A DNA stretch of 64,000 nucleotides from Streptomyces albicerus (GCF_008905045.1 NZ_VWMY01000014.1:124001-188000); one strand, 5' to 3'. Shown: positions 25,062 through 33,552, counted from the first letter of the stretch. A program made the numbers and translations. The notes: a model not told the origin generated them from the letters alone.

Positions 25062-26306
25062 CTACTTCTGCAGCTTGGGAGTGATGGCGGAGGCCGCCTT
25101 CCGTGCGGCGGACTGCGGGCTGGAGCTGCCGGTGAGGGCCGCCTGGAGGGCCTCGGCCATCGCCTGTGACATCTGCGGGTAGTTGGGGCCGTAGGAGCGC
25201 GGGCGCGCCGTGCCGAACTCCTTCACGAACACCTTCAGCGTGGGGTCGCTGGCCCACTTGCCCGCGTCGGCCATGTCGGAGCGGGCGGGCAGCAGTCCGA
25301 GCCCGTCGAGGTACTTGGCGAGGACCGTCTTCTCCTGGCTGCGCTTGATGACCTCCCAGCACTGGTCGGCCTTGCCGCTGGTCTTGAGGATCACCCAGTT
25401 CTCACCGCCGAGGCAGCTCGCCGGCTCCTTGTCCACCGGGATCGGGACGACGCCCCACTTGACCTTCGTCTGCCCCTGCAGGGCGGGCAGCTGCCAGGGG
25501 CCGTTGATCTGCATGGCCGCGCGTCCGGACACGAACTGGTTGTTGGCGTCCTGCTGTGTCCAGCCGACGCACTGCTTCGACAGCGAGCCCGCGTCGACCA
25601 GTTCCTTGAGGAAGGCGAGCGCGGTGGCGCCGTCGGTGGCGAAGGTGTCCAGGTCGCCGCCGGTGGACCACAGGAAGGGCTCGAACTGGAAGACGCCCTC
25701 CTCGGTCTTGACCGCACTCATGGCGAAGCCGAAGGTGTCGCCCTTGGTGAGCTTCTTCGCCGCCTCCGCAAGCTCGTCCCAGGTCTTCGGAGGCTCGACG
25801 CCCGCCGCCTCGAGCATCTCGGTGTTGTAGTACAGGCACAGGCAGTTGGAGTTGTTGGGTACGGAGTACGTCTTGCCGTCAATGACGCCGCTGTTCCACG
25901 GACCCTCGTAGTACGCGTCCGACTGGCCCCACTCCTTCACCCGGTCGGTGAGGTCGGTGAGGAGCCCCTGCGGGACGAAGGAGTTCATCGAGGTGTTGTC
26001 GACGATCGCGATGTCCGGGAGGTCACCGGAGGCGGCGCCCTTGATGATCGCGGGTTCCAGCTCCGCGAACGGGAACGCACGTCGGGTGATCTTGACGCCC
26101 ACCTGCTTCTCGACGTCGGCGATGAGCGCCTTCATACCGGGCTGGCGGGCCTCCTCCACGAGGTAGTCCCACCAGACGAGGTCCTTCCCGCCGGACGAGC
26201 CGCTGTCCGAGCCGCCACAGGCGGTCAGCGGCCCCGCCAGACCTGCGGCGAGGAGACCGGAGCCCGATATCCGCAGGAACGAGCGTCGATCGAACCGGTT
26301 CGACAT
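25062..26306 (-). CDS. Extracellular sugar-binding lipoprotein of an ABC importer
   Basis: Predicted 414 residues. The N-terminus RRSFLRISGSGLLAAGLA combines a twin-arginine motif with a lipobox LTAC (Cys30), so it is probably a Tat-exported lipoprotein. The mature part is a cluster B binding protein (DLVWWDYLVEE..., TYSVPNNSNCLCLYYNTEML, QINGPWQLPAL). GGGAG lies upstream of ATG 26306. An operator-like palindrome occupies codons 2-6 (SNRFD). It delivers an unidentified oligosaccharide to the permeases. Confidence 0.9.
   Translation of the reverse strand: MSNRFDRRSFLRISGSGLLAAGLAGPLTACGGSDSGSSGGKDLVWWDYLVEEARQPGMKALIADVEKQVGVKITRRAFPFAELEPAIIKGAASGDLPDIAIVDNTSMNSFVPQGLLTDLTDRVKEWGQSDAYYEGPWNSGVIDGKTYSVPNNSNCLCLYYNTEMLEAAGVEPPKTWDELAEAAKKLTKGDTFGFAMSAVKTEEGVFQFEPFLWSTGGDLDTFATDGATALAFLKELVDAGSLSKQCVGWTQQDANNQFVSGRAAMQINGPWQLPALQGQTKVKWGVVPIPVDKEPASCLGGENWVILKTSGKADQCWEVIKRSQEKTVLAKYLDGLGLLPARSDMADAGKWASDPTLKVFVKEFGTARPRSYGPNYPQMSQAMAEALQAALTGSSSPQSAARKAASAITPKLQK
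26290..26303. promoter_or_regulatory. LacI-type operator inside the start of the binding-protein gene
   Basis: TCGAACCGGTTCGA is a perfect 14-bp palindrome that immediately follows the ATG of the binding-protein gene. The 17-bp string ATCGAACCGGTTCGACA is identical at the start of the LacI gene (27449-27462). It has the central CG and 14-bp symmetry expected of LacI-family sites. Confidence 0.75.
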
Positions 26307-26331
26307 GTGCTTCTCCCAGGGTATGCGTGGG

Positions 26332-27465
26332 TCAACTGCGGGTCGGCGCCGGGCCCGTACTGGCCCGTGCGGTGAGGTCGGGGGCGAGGAGGTGCTGCCG
26401 GGGCGTCGTCGCGGGATCGGCGAGCCGGTCGAGGAGCAGGTCGACGGCGAGCCGCCCCATCACGTCGGAGGGGACGTCGGCGCCGGTCATCATGGGCGTG
26501 ACCGACTCGGCCCAGCGGGCGGCCGCGATCCCGGTGACCGAGAAGTCGCCGGGCACCGAGCGGCCCGCCGCCGCAAGTCCCCGGTAGAGGCCCACCAGCG
26601 CGGCCTCGTTGAGGGCGACGAGCGCGGTCGTGCGCGGGTCGTGGTCGAGGATCTCGCGCACGACGGCTTCACCGGAGGCCGCGTCGTCGCCGCAGTGATG
26701 GATCTCCCCGACGAGTCCCGCCGCCTCGACGGCGGTCCGGAATCCGGCGAGGGCACGGTGCGCGACTTCGTATCCCGTGGTGAACAGTTCCCGCGGCCGG
26801 CTCACCAGGGCCAGGTGCCGGTGTCCGAGCCCCGCGAGATGCCGTACGCAGCGGGCGGTGAGCTCCTCGAAGTCCATGTCGACCCAGGGCAGGCCCTCGG
26901 CGCGCCCGGGTCTGCCCATGGTGACGAAGGGGAAGCCGGTCCCGCGGAGCCGCTCGACCCGCGAGTCCTCCAGCCGGATCTCCATCAGGATCGCGCCGTC
27001 CACCCGCCGCTCCCCCACCAGCCGCCGGAACGACGCGTCCTCGTCGTCGCCGCTGCGCGACAGCAGCACGTCGTGGTCGTGGGCGGCGGCCGCGTCGACC
27101 ACGCCGTTGATGAAGTCCAGCTGCATGTCGGTGTAGCGGCGGCCGGCCGTCGGGAAGACCAGGCCGAGCGTGCGGGTGCGGCCGTGCGCCAGGGCGCGGG
27201 CGCTGGCGTTCGGCAGGAAGCCGTGCTCGTCGATGACCTCCTGGATGCGCAGCCGCGTCCGCTCGGAGATGGGCCGCTTGCCGCTGAGCGCATACGAGAC
27301 GGTGCTGCGGGAGACGCCCGCGAGGCGGGCGATCTCACCGATGTTGACCGATGCGCCCGTGCTGACCGGAGTGTGCGCGTTGACCGGCGTGCCTGCGCTG
27401 CCCGGCGCGCCTGCACTGACCGGCACGGAGTGGCTGTCGGCGGGATCATCGAACCGGTTCGACAC
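26332..27465 (-). CDS. LacI-family transcriptional repressor of the sugar operon
   Basis: Predicted 377 residues. The helix-turn-helix is VNIGEIARLAGVSRSTVSYA, followed by LSGKRPISERTR and the hinge ASARALAHGR; a periplasmic-binding-protein-like ligand domain completes it. The DNA-binding domain starts only after about 40 residues, a long extension that includes hexapeptide repeats SAGAPG, SAGTPV, NAHTPV, STGASV. GTG 27465 lies 10 bases after AGGAGG. The gene heads the operon, with 25 bp to the binding-protein gene, so it is autoregulated. Confidence 0.9.
   Translation of the reverse strand: MSNRFDDPADSHSVPVSAGAPGSAGTPVNAHTPVSTGASVNIGEIARLAGVSRSTVSYALSGKRPISERTRLRIQEVIDEHGFLPNASARALAHGRTRTLGLVFPTAGRRYTDMQLDFINGVVDAAAAHDHDVLLSRSGDDEDASFRRLVGERRVDGAILMEIRLEDSRVERLRGTGFPFVTMGRPGRAEGLPWVDMDFEELTARCVRHLAGLGHRHLALVSRPRELFTTGYEVAHRALAGFRTAVEAAGLVGEIHHCGDDAASGEAVVREILDHDPRTTALVALNEAALVGLYRGLAAAGRSVPGDFSVTGIAAARWAESVTPMMTGADVPSDVMGRLAVDLLLDRLADPATTPRQHLLAPDLTARASTGPAPTRS
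27449..27462. promoter_or_regulatory. LacI-type operator inside the start of the regulator gene
   Basis: A second TCGAACCGGTTCGA directly after the GTG start codon, encoding SNRFD exactly as in the binding-protein gene. The pair of sites flanks the regulator gene. Confidence 0.75.
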
Positions 27466-27515
27466 TGCGGCCACGCCTCCTCGACATCAAGGTCCGTTCG
27501 AGATTTCGCACATGC

Positions 27516-27534
27516 GCCGGTTTACCGAACCGGC
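27516..27534. promoter_or_regulatory. Third operator-like inverted repeat at the likely transcription start
   Basis: GCCGGTTTACCGAACCGGC has 7-bp arms around TACCG and shares CGAACCGG with the two 14-bp palindromes. It sits just downstream of the predicted -10 box of the operon promoter, where a repressor would block initiation. Confidence 0.55.
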
Positions 27535-27540
27535 GTGCCG

Positions 27541-27570
27541 AACGTAGGAGTGGCGTACGTCTCATGTCAA
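27541..27570 (-). promoter_or_regulatory. Sigma70-type promoter of the lacI-sugar operon
   Basis: On the minus strand TTGACA (27570-27565) and TACGTT (27546-27541) are separated by 18 bp. This is a near-consensus housekeeping promoter about 75 bp before the regulator start codon, overlapped downstream by operator-like repeats. Confidence 0.7.
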
Positions 27571-27631
27571 CGGTCGGTAACCGCAAAGTTTCTGACGCGG
27601 CGGAAGAGACCGGTGACCCTCGGGCGAGGTC

Positions 27632-28237
27632 TCAACCGCGCGGGGCGCGCAGCCGGCCTTCCAGCTGGACCAGCAACTCGCCGAGCAGCGCCGCCAGTTC
27701 CCGCTGCCCGCCGCCGTCCAGTCCGGACAGGACCGCCGTCTCGTACGAGAGCTGCTCGGGCAGGATGCCGTCGACCAGGTCGCGTCCGGCGTCCGTGAGG
27801 CGCACATGGGCGACGCGGCGGTCGCGGGTGTCGCCGCGCCGCTCGACCAGGCCGCGCTCGGTCAGCTGCTTGAGCCGCTTGGTGACGGCGGCACCGGAGG
27901 AGAACGTCTCGCGGGCCAGCTCGCCGGGGGTCAGCTCGAGGCCGGTGCGGCGCAGGGCGCCGAGGAGGTCGAACTCGGGGCGGGTGAGACCGGCGTGGCG
28001 CAATGGCGCGTCCTCGGCCTGCTGGAGGAGCGCGGCACAGCGGTTGATACGGCCGATGATCTCCATGGGCCCGGTGTCCAGATCGGGGTGGACCGCCTGC
28101 CACTGCCGCACCACCGCGGCCAGGGTGTCCCCCGCGCTCGGCCGTCCGGCTGTGACGCCTCCGGCCGTCTCGCCACGGACCGGCCCGACACTGACCGTGT
28201 CCCCGCCGGCCGCCGTCCGCCCGTTCGCTGCCGTCAT
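27632..28237 (-). CDS. MarR-family transcriptional regulator
   Basis: Predicted 201 residues. The winged helix covers LTRPEFDLLGALRRTGLELT, GELARETFSSGAAVTKRLKQ and LVERRGDTRDRRVAHVRLTDAG, the classic MarR wing with the DxR(D/A)xR pattern. ATG 28237 overlaps the FUSC stop (ATGA), so it is co-translated with the transporter. It probably represses the operon through the palindrome upstream of the FUSC gene. The ligand may be an aromatic acid; that is inference from family habits. Confidence 0.9.
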   Translation of the reverse strand: MTAANGRTAAGGDTVSVGPVRGETAGGVTAGRPSAGDTLAAVVRQWQAVHPDLDTGPMEIIGRINRCAALLQQAEDAPLRHAGLTRPEFDLLGALRRTGLELTPGELARETFSSGAAVTKRLKQLTERGLVERRGDTRDRRVAHVRLTDAGRDLVDGILPEQLSYETAVLSGLDGGGQRELAALLGELLVQLEGRLRAPRG

Positions 28238-29916
28238 GCCCGTGCGCCCTCCAGAACGTGCAGTCCCTGCCGTCGTACCGTCGCCGCGAGCGTACGGTGT
28301 CCGCTCTGCTCGGCGAGCAGCACCCGCTCCTCCGGCAGGGCGCGCTGCCACCACTCGCCGGCTGCCGCGTCGGCCGTGGCACGCAGTTCGACGAGCGCGG
28401 CCGCCAGGTGCCGGCGGGCGGACTCGAGGGCGCCCGGGTCGGGGCGGTCGGCGGCGATCAGCCGCGCGGCGCGCTCACGGGCGCGTTCCATGGTGTCGAG
28501 GGCCTCCTCGACGCGGCCGCCGGCACGCCTGTTGGTGACCGCGATCGCCGCGACGAAGCCGACCAGCGCGCCGACGAACGTGTCCACGAGCCGGTCCGCC
28601 ATCAGCGCGCCGGGCTGCCGGAAGCCCGTGAACTCGGTGATCAACAACGCCATCGGAGTCACACAGACGCTGCCGAGCCAGTAGTTGCGGCTCATCAGGG
28701 CCTCAGCACCGAAATTGAAGGCGAGGCAGCACAGCACAAGGGCGGCGGGGCCGAGGTGCGCGAGCGGAGCGACGGCCGCGAAGAGCAGGACACCGATGAG
28801 GTTGCCGACGACGCGCTGCACCCCGCGGCTCCAGGTCAGCGTGATGTTCGCCTGGTAGAGCGAGGCGGCGGTGACCAGGGCCCAGAACGGATGGCCGACA
28901 CCGAGCGCCAGCGACACGTATCCGGCCAGGGCACAGCCGAGCGCGGTGCGCAGGGCGAGGGGGAGCAGCGGGCCGAGCCTGCGGGTCAACGGGCGTTCCC
29001 CCGCGGCCAGTTCGACCTCCACGCCGAGAAGTTCGTCGGCCGCCGAGGCCAGGGTGACGCGCGGCACAGGGCCGGTCCCGCGCAGTTCGCGCGCCCAGGA
29101 GCGCAGTCGTACGGCGTCCGTGTCGGTCGGGGCGGCGAGCGCGACCTCGGCCCGGACGACGAGCCGTTCGAGGGCGCGGCGCGGCTCGGAGCGGGGACCG
29201 GTGGCGAGCAGTGACTGCCAGGCGGCATGCACGGCGGCGGCCGCGGCGGCCCGGGCGCCCTCGTGGCCGGTGCCGGTGCCAGTAACACCGGCACCGGCAC
29301 CGGTGGCGGTGACGCACGTCTCGGCGTACGCGGCGGCCGCCTTCAACGCGCGGGCCGTGGCGCGGCGCTCGGGACCGTGCGGCCGTACGAGGCCGGGCGC
29401 CATGCCGACGAGCCAGGCCCAGACGCCCGCCGCGGCGGTCAGGGCGAGATGGCCCGGGACCTGGCCGAACGTCTGCGGGGCGAAGAGGGAGGCCGAGCTG
29501 ATGAAGGCGAAGATCACCGGACCGGGCGGACCGATGCGCGTCGCGTCGCAGAGCGCCTTCTGCGCGGCGGCGAGCAGTGCGCCGACCCCGACCAGGATCA
29601 CGGCGGAGGACGTGAGTGACGCCGTGACCAGCGCGATCGCGACGGAGGCGAGCATGCCCAGCACGACCCAGGCGAGGGCCCGGGCGCGGGCGGCGTAAGG
29701 CAGGTTGTGGGCGTAGAGCGCGCAGAGCGACCCGGCCATCGTGTACATCGCGAGGTCCAGCCTGCCGAGCGCCAGCAGCGTCAGGTTCGGCACGCCCGTC
29801 GCGACGACCACGCTCAGCGCGGGCTTGAACCAGATGTCGGAGGGACGGCCGACCCGAAGGACCCCGGCGAGGGGCAGTCGGCGTACCGGGGTGGGGCTGG
29901 GCGCGGTACTGCTCAT
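28234..29916 (-). CDS. FUSC-family membrane transporter (aromatic-acid-exporter-like)
   Basis: Predicted 560 residues with two blocks of hydrophobic helices separated by a long cytosolic region of about 180 residues, the FUSC/YccS/AaeB architecture. The second block contains GHPFWALVTAASLYQANITL and RVVGNLIGVLL, typical of the FUSC core. A Gly/Thr-rich run (about 207-222) is encoded by a self-complementary GGTGCC-type tract at 29267-29297. It is first in a two-gene operon with a MarR regulator. Confidence 0.85.
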   Translation of the reverse strand: MSSTAPSPTPVRRLPLAGVLRVGRPSDIWFKPALSVVVATGVPNLTLLALGRLDLAMYTMAGSLCALYAHNLPYAARARALAWVVLGMLASVAIALVTASLTSSAVILVGVGALLAAAQKALCDATRIGPPGPVIFAFISSASLFAPQTFGQVPGHLALTAAAGVWAWLVGMAPGLVRPHGPERRATARALKAAAAYAETCVTATGAGAGVTGTGTGHEGARAAAAAAVHAAWQSLLATGPRSEPRRALERLVVRAEVALAAPTDTDAVRLRSWARELRGTGPVPRVTLASAADELLGVEVELAAGERPLTRRLGPLLPLALRTALGCALAGYVSLALGVGHPFWALVTAASLYQANITLTWSRGVQRVVGNLIGVLLFAAVAPLAHLGPAALVLCCLAFNFGAEALMSRNYWLGSVCVTPMALLITEFTGFRQPGALMADRLVDTFVGALVGFVAAIAVTNRRAGGRVEEALDTMERARERAARLIAADRPDPGALESARRHLAAALVELRATADAAAGEWWQRALPEERVLLAEQSGHRTLAATVRRQGLHVLEGARA

Positions 29917-29935
29917 GGCAGAAGATTAGCAGGTG

Positions 29936-29949
29936 TTTTACTAGTAAAA
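29936..29949. promoter_or_regulatory. MarR-type palindromic operator
   Basis: TTTTACTAGTAAAA is a perfect 14-bp A/T-rich palindrome, 20 bp before the FUSC ATG, in strongly G+C-rich surroundings. It is the likely MarR binding site for the FUSC-MarR operon. Confidence 0.75.
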
Positions 29950-30083
29950 AATATAGGGCCAAGCCTCCCATCTGCTGCGCACCCCGCACGCTCCCCGCGT
30001 ACACCCTTGCGCTCGCTTGCGCTCCGCCCGTCCCGGGCATCTTTCGACCGGACTGTCCGAACCGTCGAGCGGGGAGGTGCGCG

Positions 30084-30620
30084 GTGCACGGACCGGCGTC
30101 GCCCGGCTGGCTGCTCGTCGCGCTGTGCGCGGCGACCGGGGCCTACTGTCTGCTGCGGATGCGCAGCACCGTCGAGGAGCAGCGCCGTACGGCGGGCGGT
30201 GAGGCGCTCATGGGGTTCGGCATGGCCGTGATGGCCGTGCCCGCGGCGGCGCTGGCGCCGCCCCGCTGGGCCTGGGCCGGCTACGCGGCCGTGTTCGGCG
30301 CGGCCGCGCTGCGCGCCCTGTGGTCGGCGCGGAGCAGCCCGCATCATCTGCACCATCTGGTGGGCGCGTCCGCGATGGTCTACATGGCGGCTGTGATGGC
30401 GAGCGGGGCGCACGCCGGGGTTCCCGCGCTGACAGGGGTGCTGCTCGCGTACTTCACGGCCTACGTGCTGTGGACCGGCTCACGGCTGGTGCCGGTCACC
30501 GTCGCCGGGCCCGGAGGGGGCGTGCGCACGGCCACCGGCTGGGGCGACCGGCTGGAGCTGGCACGCGCCTGCCGGCTTTCGATGGGTATCGGGATGCTGG
30601 CCATGCTTCTCACACTCTGA
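30084..30620 (+). CDS. DUF5134 domain membrane protein
   Basis: Predicted 178 residues with about five transmembrane helices, a His-rich loop SSPHHLHHLVGASAMVYM in the middle, and a C-terminal LARACRLSMGIGMLAMLL. The HHLHHL(V)G-SAMVYM block is what I associate with DUF5134; its histidines could bind metal or heme. GTG 30084 follows GGGGAGG. The M56 peptidase gene follows 150 bp later on the same strand. Confidence 0.8.
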   Translation: MHGPASPGWLLVALCAATGAYCLLRMRSTVEEQRRTAGGEALMGFGMAVMAVPAAALAPPRWAWAGYAAVFGAAALRALWSARSSPHHLHHLVGASAMVYMAAVMASGAHAGVPALTGVLLAYFTAYVLWTGSRLVPVTVAGPGGGVRTATGWGDRLELARACRLSMGIGMLAMLLTL

Positions 30621-30770
30621 ACGGATGTTTCTCACGTTCTGAACCGCGACCTCTCACCGCCCCCGAGCCGCGGCTGCTCAGCTCGGAGCCGGGTTTACGA
30701 AACCGTGGTCTGCGTCACTTGCCGCGACAGCCCGTATCCTCCGGCGGCGCCCCGCTCATAAGCTGCACCC

Positions 30771-31703
30771 ATGATGGTCCCCGCGGCACTGCTGCTGCTC
30801 GGCGCCCTGGCCGCCGTGCTCGCTCCGCGGCTGCTCGCCCGAACGGACTGGCAGGACCGCGAACCGGTGGTCGCCCTCTGGGTGTGGCAGTGCGTGGTGA
30901 TGGCCGTTCTGCTGTGCTGCGCGCTGTCGATGACACTCAGCGCGGCCGCCGCCTGGCAGGCGGTCCGCGGCCATGTCTTCGCCCCCGCCCCGCACGCCGT
31001 CGTGGAGGCCTACGCGCTCACCGAAGGGCCCTGGGCCGCCACGACCGCCGTGACACTCGCGCTCGGCGGCGTGTGGAGCGCGGCCATGCTGGTCCGCGAG
31101 ATCGTCCGGGCCCGGACCCGGCGCCGCCGGCGACGGGCCGAACTCCTCGTACGCGCCCCGCTGTTGCCCGGCGAGGAGCCCAGCGGCGATCGTCTGGTCG
31201 TCCTGGAGGCCGAGCGTGCGGACGCCTGGTGGCTGCCCGGAACCACGCCCCAACTCGTCATCACCACGGCCGCGTTGCGCCGCCTCAAGGGCAGGCAGCT
31301 GGACGCCGTGCTCGCCCATGAGCAGGGGCACGCGCGGGCCCGGCACGACTGGCTGCTGCACTCCTCGGCCGCGCTGGCCAACGGTTTCCCGCAGGTCCCG
31401 GTGTTCGCAGCGTTCCGCGACGAGATGCACCGGCTGGTCGAACTCGCCGCCGACGACATGGCGTCGCGCCGCTTCGGCCGGCTGACCATCGCCCTCGCGC
31501 TGGTCGAACTCAACGAGGACCGGGGCGTGTTCGGCCCCTGCCCCACCCCGCAGGCCCATGTCCCGCAGCGCGTCCACCGGCTGCTCACGCCCCCGGACCG
31601 CCTCACGCCCTCCCGCCGGCTGCGGCTCACGGCGGCCGCCGCGCTGGTGCCGGTGATCCCGGTCCTGGTGACCTTCGTGCCGGGTCTGCGAGCGCTCGGG
31701 TAG
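30771..31703 (+). CDS. M56-family membrane zinc metallopeptidase
   Basis: Predicted 310 residues. Three N-terminal transmembrane helices are followed by a cytosolic zincin domain with HEQGH (H183, E184, H187) and the third ligand E224 in VELAADDMA; a last helix closes the protein. BlaR1/MecR1-type peptidases belong here, usually paired with a BlaI/MecI repressor that they cleave. No BlaI gene is adjacent, and there is no extracellular penicillin-binding sensor domain. ATG 30771, or 30774. Confidence 0.85.
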   Translation: MMVPAALLLLGALAAVLAPRLLARTDWQDREPVVALWVWQCVVMAVLLCCALSMTLSAAAAWQAVRGHVFAPAPHAVVEAYALTEGPWAATTAVTLALGGVWSAAMLVREIVRARTRRRRRRAELLVRAPLLPGEEPSGDRLVVLEAERADAWWLPGTTPQLVITTAALRRLKGRQLDAVLAHEQGHARARHDWLLHSSAALANGFPQVPVFAAFRDEMHRLVELAADDMASRRFGRLTIALALVELNEDRGVFGPCPTPQAHVPQRVHRLLTPPDRLTPSRRLRLTAAAALVPVIPVLVTFVPGLRALG

Positions 31704-31771
31704 CCGACTTCACAGCGGACCGGACGCCCCCCGGTTCGCCTCCGGCCCCTTCGGTCGGCGAGGATCAATAC

Positions 31772-32458
31772 ATGCACTCCTCGTCCGTCGACTCGCCGCC
31801 CCGCACATCAGGCCCCGGGATCGCCGCACGCGTGGCGGGGGCTCTCGCCCTTCCCTCGGTGCTGCTGCTCGTCCTGGTCGCGGTGTCCTGGAACCCGCTC
31901 ATGGACCTCGACGGCGACATCGCCCGCACCACCCACCGCTGGGCGGTCGACGACCCCGACACCACACAGGCGTCCCGCATCCTCACGGACTGGGTGTGGG
32001 ACCCGTGGACGATGCGCGCCCTGTGCGCCGCCGCCGTGCTCTGGCTGGTGCTGCGCCACTCGGCATGGTGGCTCGCCCTGTGGCTGACGGCCACATGTGC
32101 GCTCGGCACACTGTTCCAGCAGGGGCTCAAAGCCGCGATCGACCGGGACCGTCCCGTCTGGCCCGACCCCGTCGACTCCGCCCACTACTCGGCCTTCCCC
32201 TCCGGCCACGCCATGACGGCCGTGGTCGTGTGCGGCCTGCTGCTCTGGCTCCTGCACCTGTACGGCGCCGGACGCGTTCTGTGGCGTATCGCGGTCGCCC
32301 TCGCGGTCGTGTCCGTCGTCGGTGTCGGCCTGACCCGCGTCTGGCTGGGCGTGCACTGGACGTCGGACGTGCTCGGCGGCTGGCTCCTGGGGGCGCTGGC
32401 GGTGGCGCTGGCGGTGGCTTCGTACCAGAGGTTCCACGGGTCCACCGAGCTGCGCTGA
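31772..32458 (+). CDS. PAP2-family membrane phosphatase
   Basis: Predicted 228 residues with about six helices and the three PAP2 motifs in order: KAAIDRDRP (motif 1), PSGH in YSAFPSGHAMT (motif 2) and TRVWLGVHWTSDVLGG (motif 3). It probably dephosphorylates a lipid phosphate such as phosphatidate or undecaprenyl diphosphate on the outer face of the membrane. Independent of its neighbours as far as spacing shows. Confidence 0.9.
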   Translation: MHSSSVDSPPRTSGPGIAARVAGALALPSVLLLVLVAVSWNPLMDLDGDIARTTHRWAVDDPDTTQASRILTDWVWDPWTMRALCAAAVLWLVLRHSAWWLALWLTATCALGTLFQQGLKAAIDRDRPVWPDPVDSAHYSAFPSGHAMTAVVVCGLLLWLLHLYGAGRVLWRIAVALAVVSVVGVGLTRVWLGVHWTSDVLGGWLLGALAVALAVASYQRFHGSTELR

Positions 32459-32558
32459 CGGCACCGCCGGCCCGGGTACCACTTCCATTTACCGACAGGC
32501 CACCTGAAGCCTCTGCGGCAGCCGCGCGTTGGACAGAGCCGCCGGTAAAGTCCAGCGC

Positions 32559-33251
32559 ATGGCTGCCGTGTTGTTCGACTTCTCCGGAACTCTCTTCCGT
32601 ATCGAATCCACCGAGTCCTGGCTGCGCGCGGTGCTGGCCGACGCCGAAGTCTCCCTCTCCGAGAAGGAGTTGGTCCGGGCAGCGAAGGAGCTCGAGACGG
32701 TGGGCGCGCTGCCGGGCGGTGCCTTCCCGTCGGGTCCTGTGCCCGACGACGTGGCCCCGCTGTGGGGCGTCCGCGACCAGAGCGCCGAGCTGCACCGGGC
32801 CGCGTACACCGGCGTCTCCCGCCAGGTGGCGCTTCCCGATCCGGGGCTGCACGACAAGCTGTACGACCGCCACACGACCCCGGCCGCCTGGCGCCCGTAC
32901 CCCGACGCGGCCGAGGTGCTGGGCGCGCTGCGCGAGCGCGGTGTCGCCGTCGGCGTGGTCAGCAACATCGGCTGGGACCTGCGGCCCGTGTTCCGGGAGC
33001 ACGGCCTCGACCCGTACATCGGCGCGTACGTCCTGTCGTACGAGCATGGCGTCCAGAAGCCGGACACCCGGCTGTTCGCGACCGCCTGCGAGGCGCTCGG
33101 GGCCGACCCGCGGGACACGCTGATGGTCGGCGACGACCGGCGCGCGGACGGCGGCGCGGCCGCCCTGGGCTGCGGGGTGCACTTCGTCGACCATCTGCCG
33201 GTTGCCGAGCGGCCGGACGGGCTGCGGCCCGTACTGGGCCTGGTCGGCTGA
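32559..33251 (+). CDS. HAD-superfamily hydrolase with atypical motif I
   Basis: Predicted 230 residues. Motif I reads DFSGT (7-11): the nucleophile Asp7 is present but the usual second Asp (DxD) is Ser9. Motif II VSNIG, motif III Lys in VQKPDTRLF and motif IV VGDDRRAD are in place. A changed second Asp is seen in HAD dehalogenases and phosphonatases, so a phosphatase role is uncertain. A long cap follows motif I. Confidence 0.8.
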   Translation: MAAVLFDFSGTLFRIESTESWLRAVLADAEVSLSEKELVRAAKELETVGALPGGAFPSGPVPDDVAPLWGVRDQSAELHRAAYTGVSRQVALPDPGLHDKLYDRHTTPAAWRPYPDAAEVLGALRERGVAVGVVSNIGWDLRPVFREHGLDPYIGAYVLSYEHGVQKPDTRLFATACEALGADPRDTLMVGDDRRADGGAAALGCGVHFVDHLPVAERPDGLRPVLGLVG

Positions 33252-33283
33252 GGACCGGGCCCGCCGGCCCGGAAGTGCGCCCC

Positions 33284-33327
33284 CTCAGCCCTGGTAGCCC
33301 TCGACCTCAGCCCTGGTAGCCCTCGAC
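33284..33327. repeat. 22-bp perfect tandem duplication across the DUF2630 stop codon
   Basis: Units 33284-33305 and 33306-33327 are identical. The inner copy encodes the last residues (VEGYQG) and stop of the minus-strand DUF2630 gene; the outer copy is untranslated downstream sequence. Confidence 0.95.
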
Positions 33328-33552
33328 CTGCGACGGCGGGCGTACGCGTGCCTCGTCCGGGTTCTCGCCGAACTCGGACTTCGCGCGCCGCTGGCGCAGC
33401 AGGTCCCAGCACTGGTCGAGCGCGCGTTCCAACTCCCGGAGCTGTTCCTGCTCGGTCGCGCTGTCGATCTGTCCGGACGCGAGGGCGTCGCGGAGCCTGC
33501 GCTCGTCGTCGACCATCGTCGTGATCCTGGCCAGAATCTGCTCTTGGTCCAT
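33307..33552 (-). CDS. DUF2630 family protein
   Basis: Predicted 81 residues, mostly helical and highly charged: MDQEQILARITTMVDDERRL, then a coiled-coil-like ELERALDQCWDLLRQRRAK and the C-terminal signature FGENPDEARVRPPSQVEGYQG. That whole pattern is the small actinobacterial DUF2630 family. ATG 33552 follows AGGAGG. Function unknown. Confidence 0.85.
   Translation of the reverse strand: MDQEQILARITTMVDDERRLRDALASGQIDSATEQEQLRELERALDQCWDLLRQRRAKSEFGENPDEARVRPPSQVEGYQG

Noticed and set aside
29267..29297. 12-bp inverted repeat inside the FUSC gene as an internal terminator
   Set aside because: It lies in the middle of an intact coding sequence that encodes a plausible Gly/Thr-rich loop; a repeat-derived linker is the simpler explanation.
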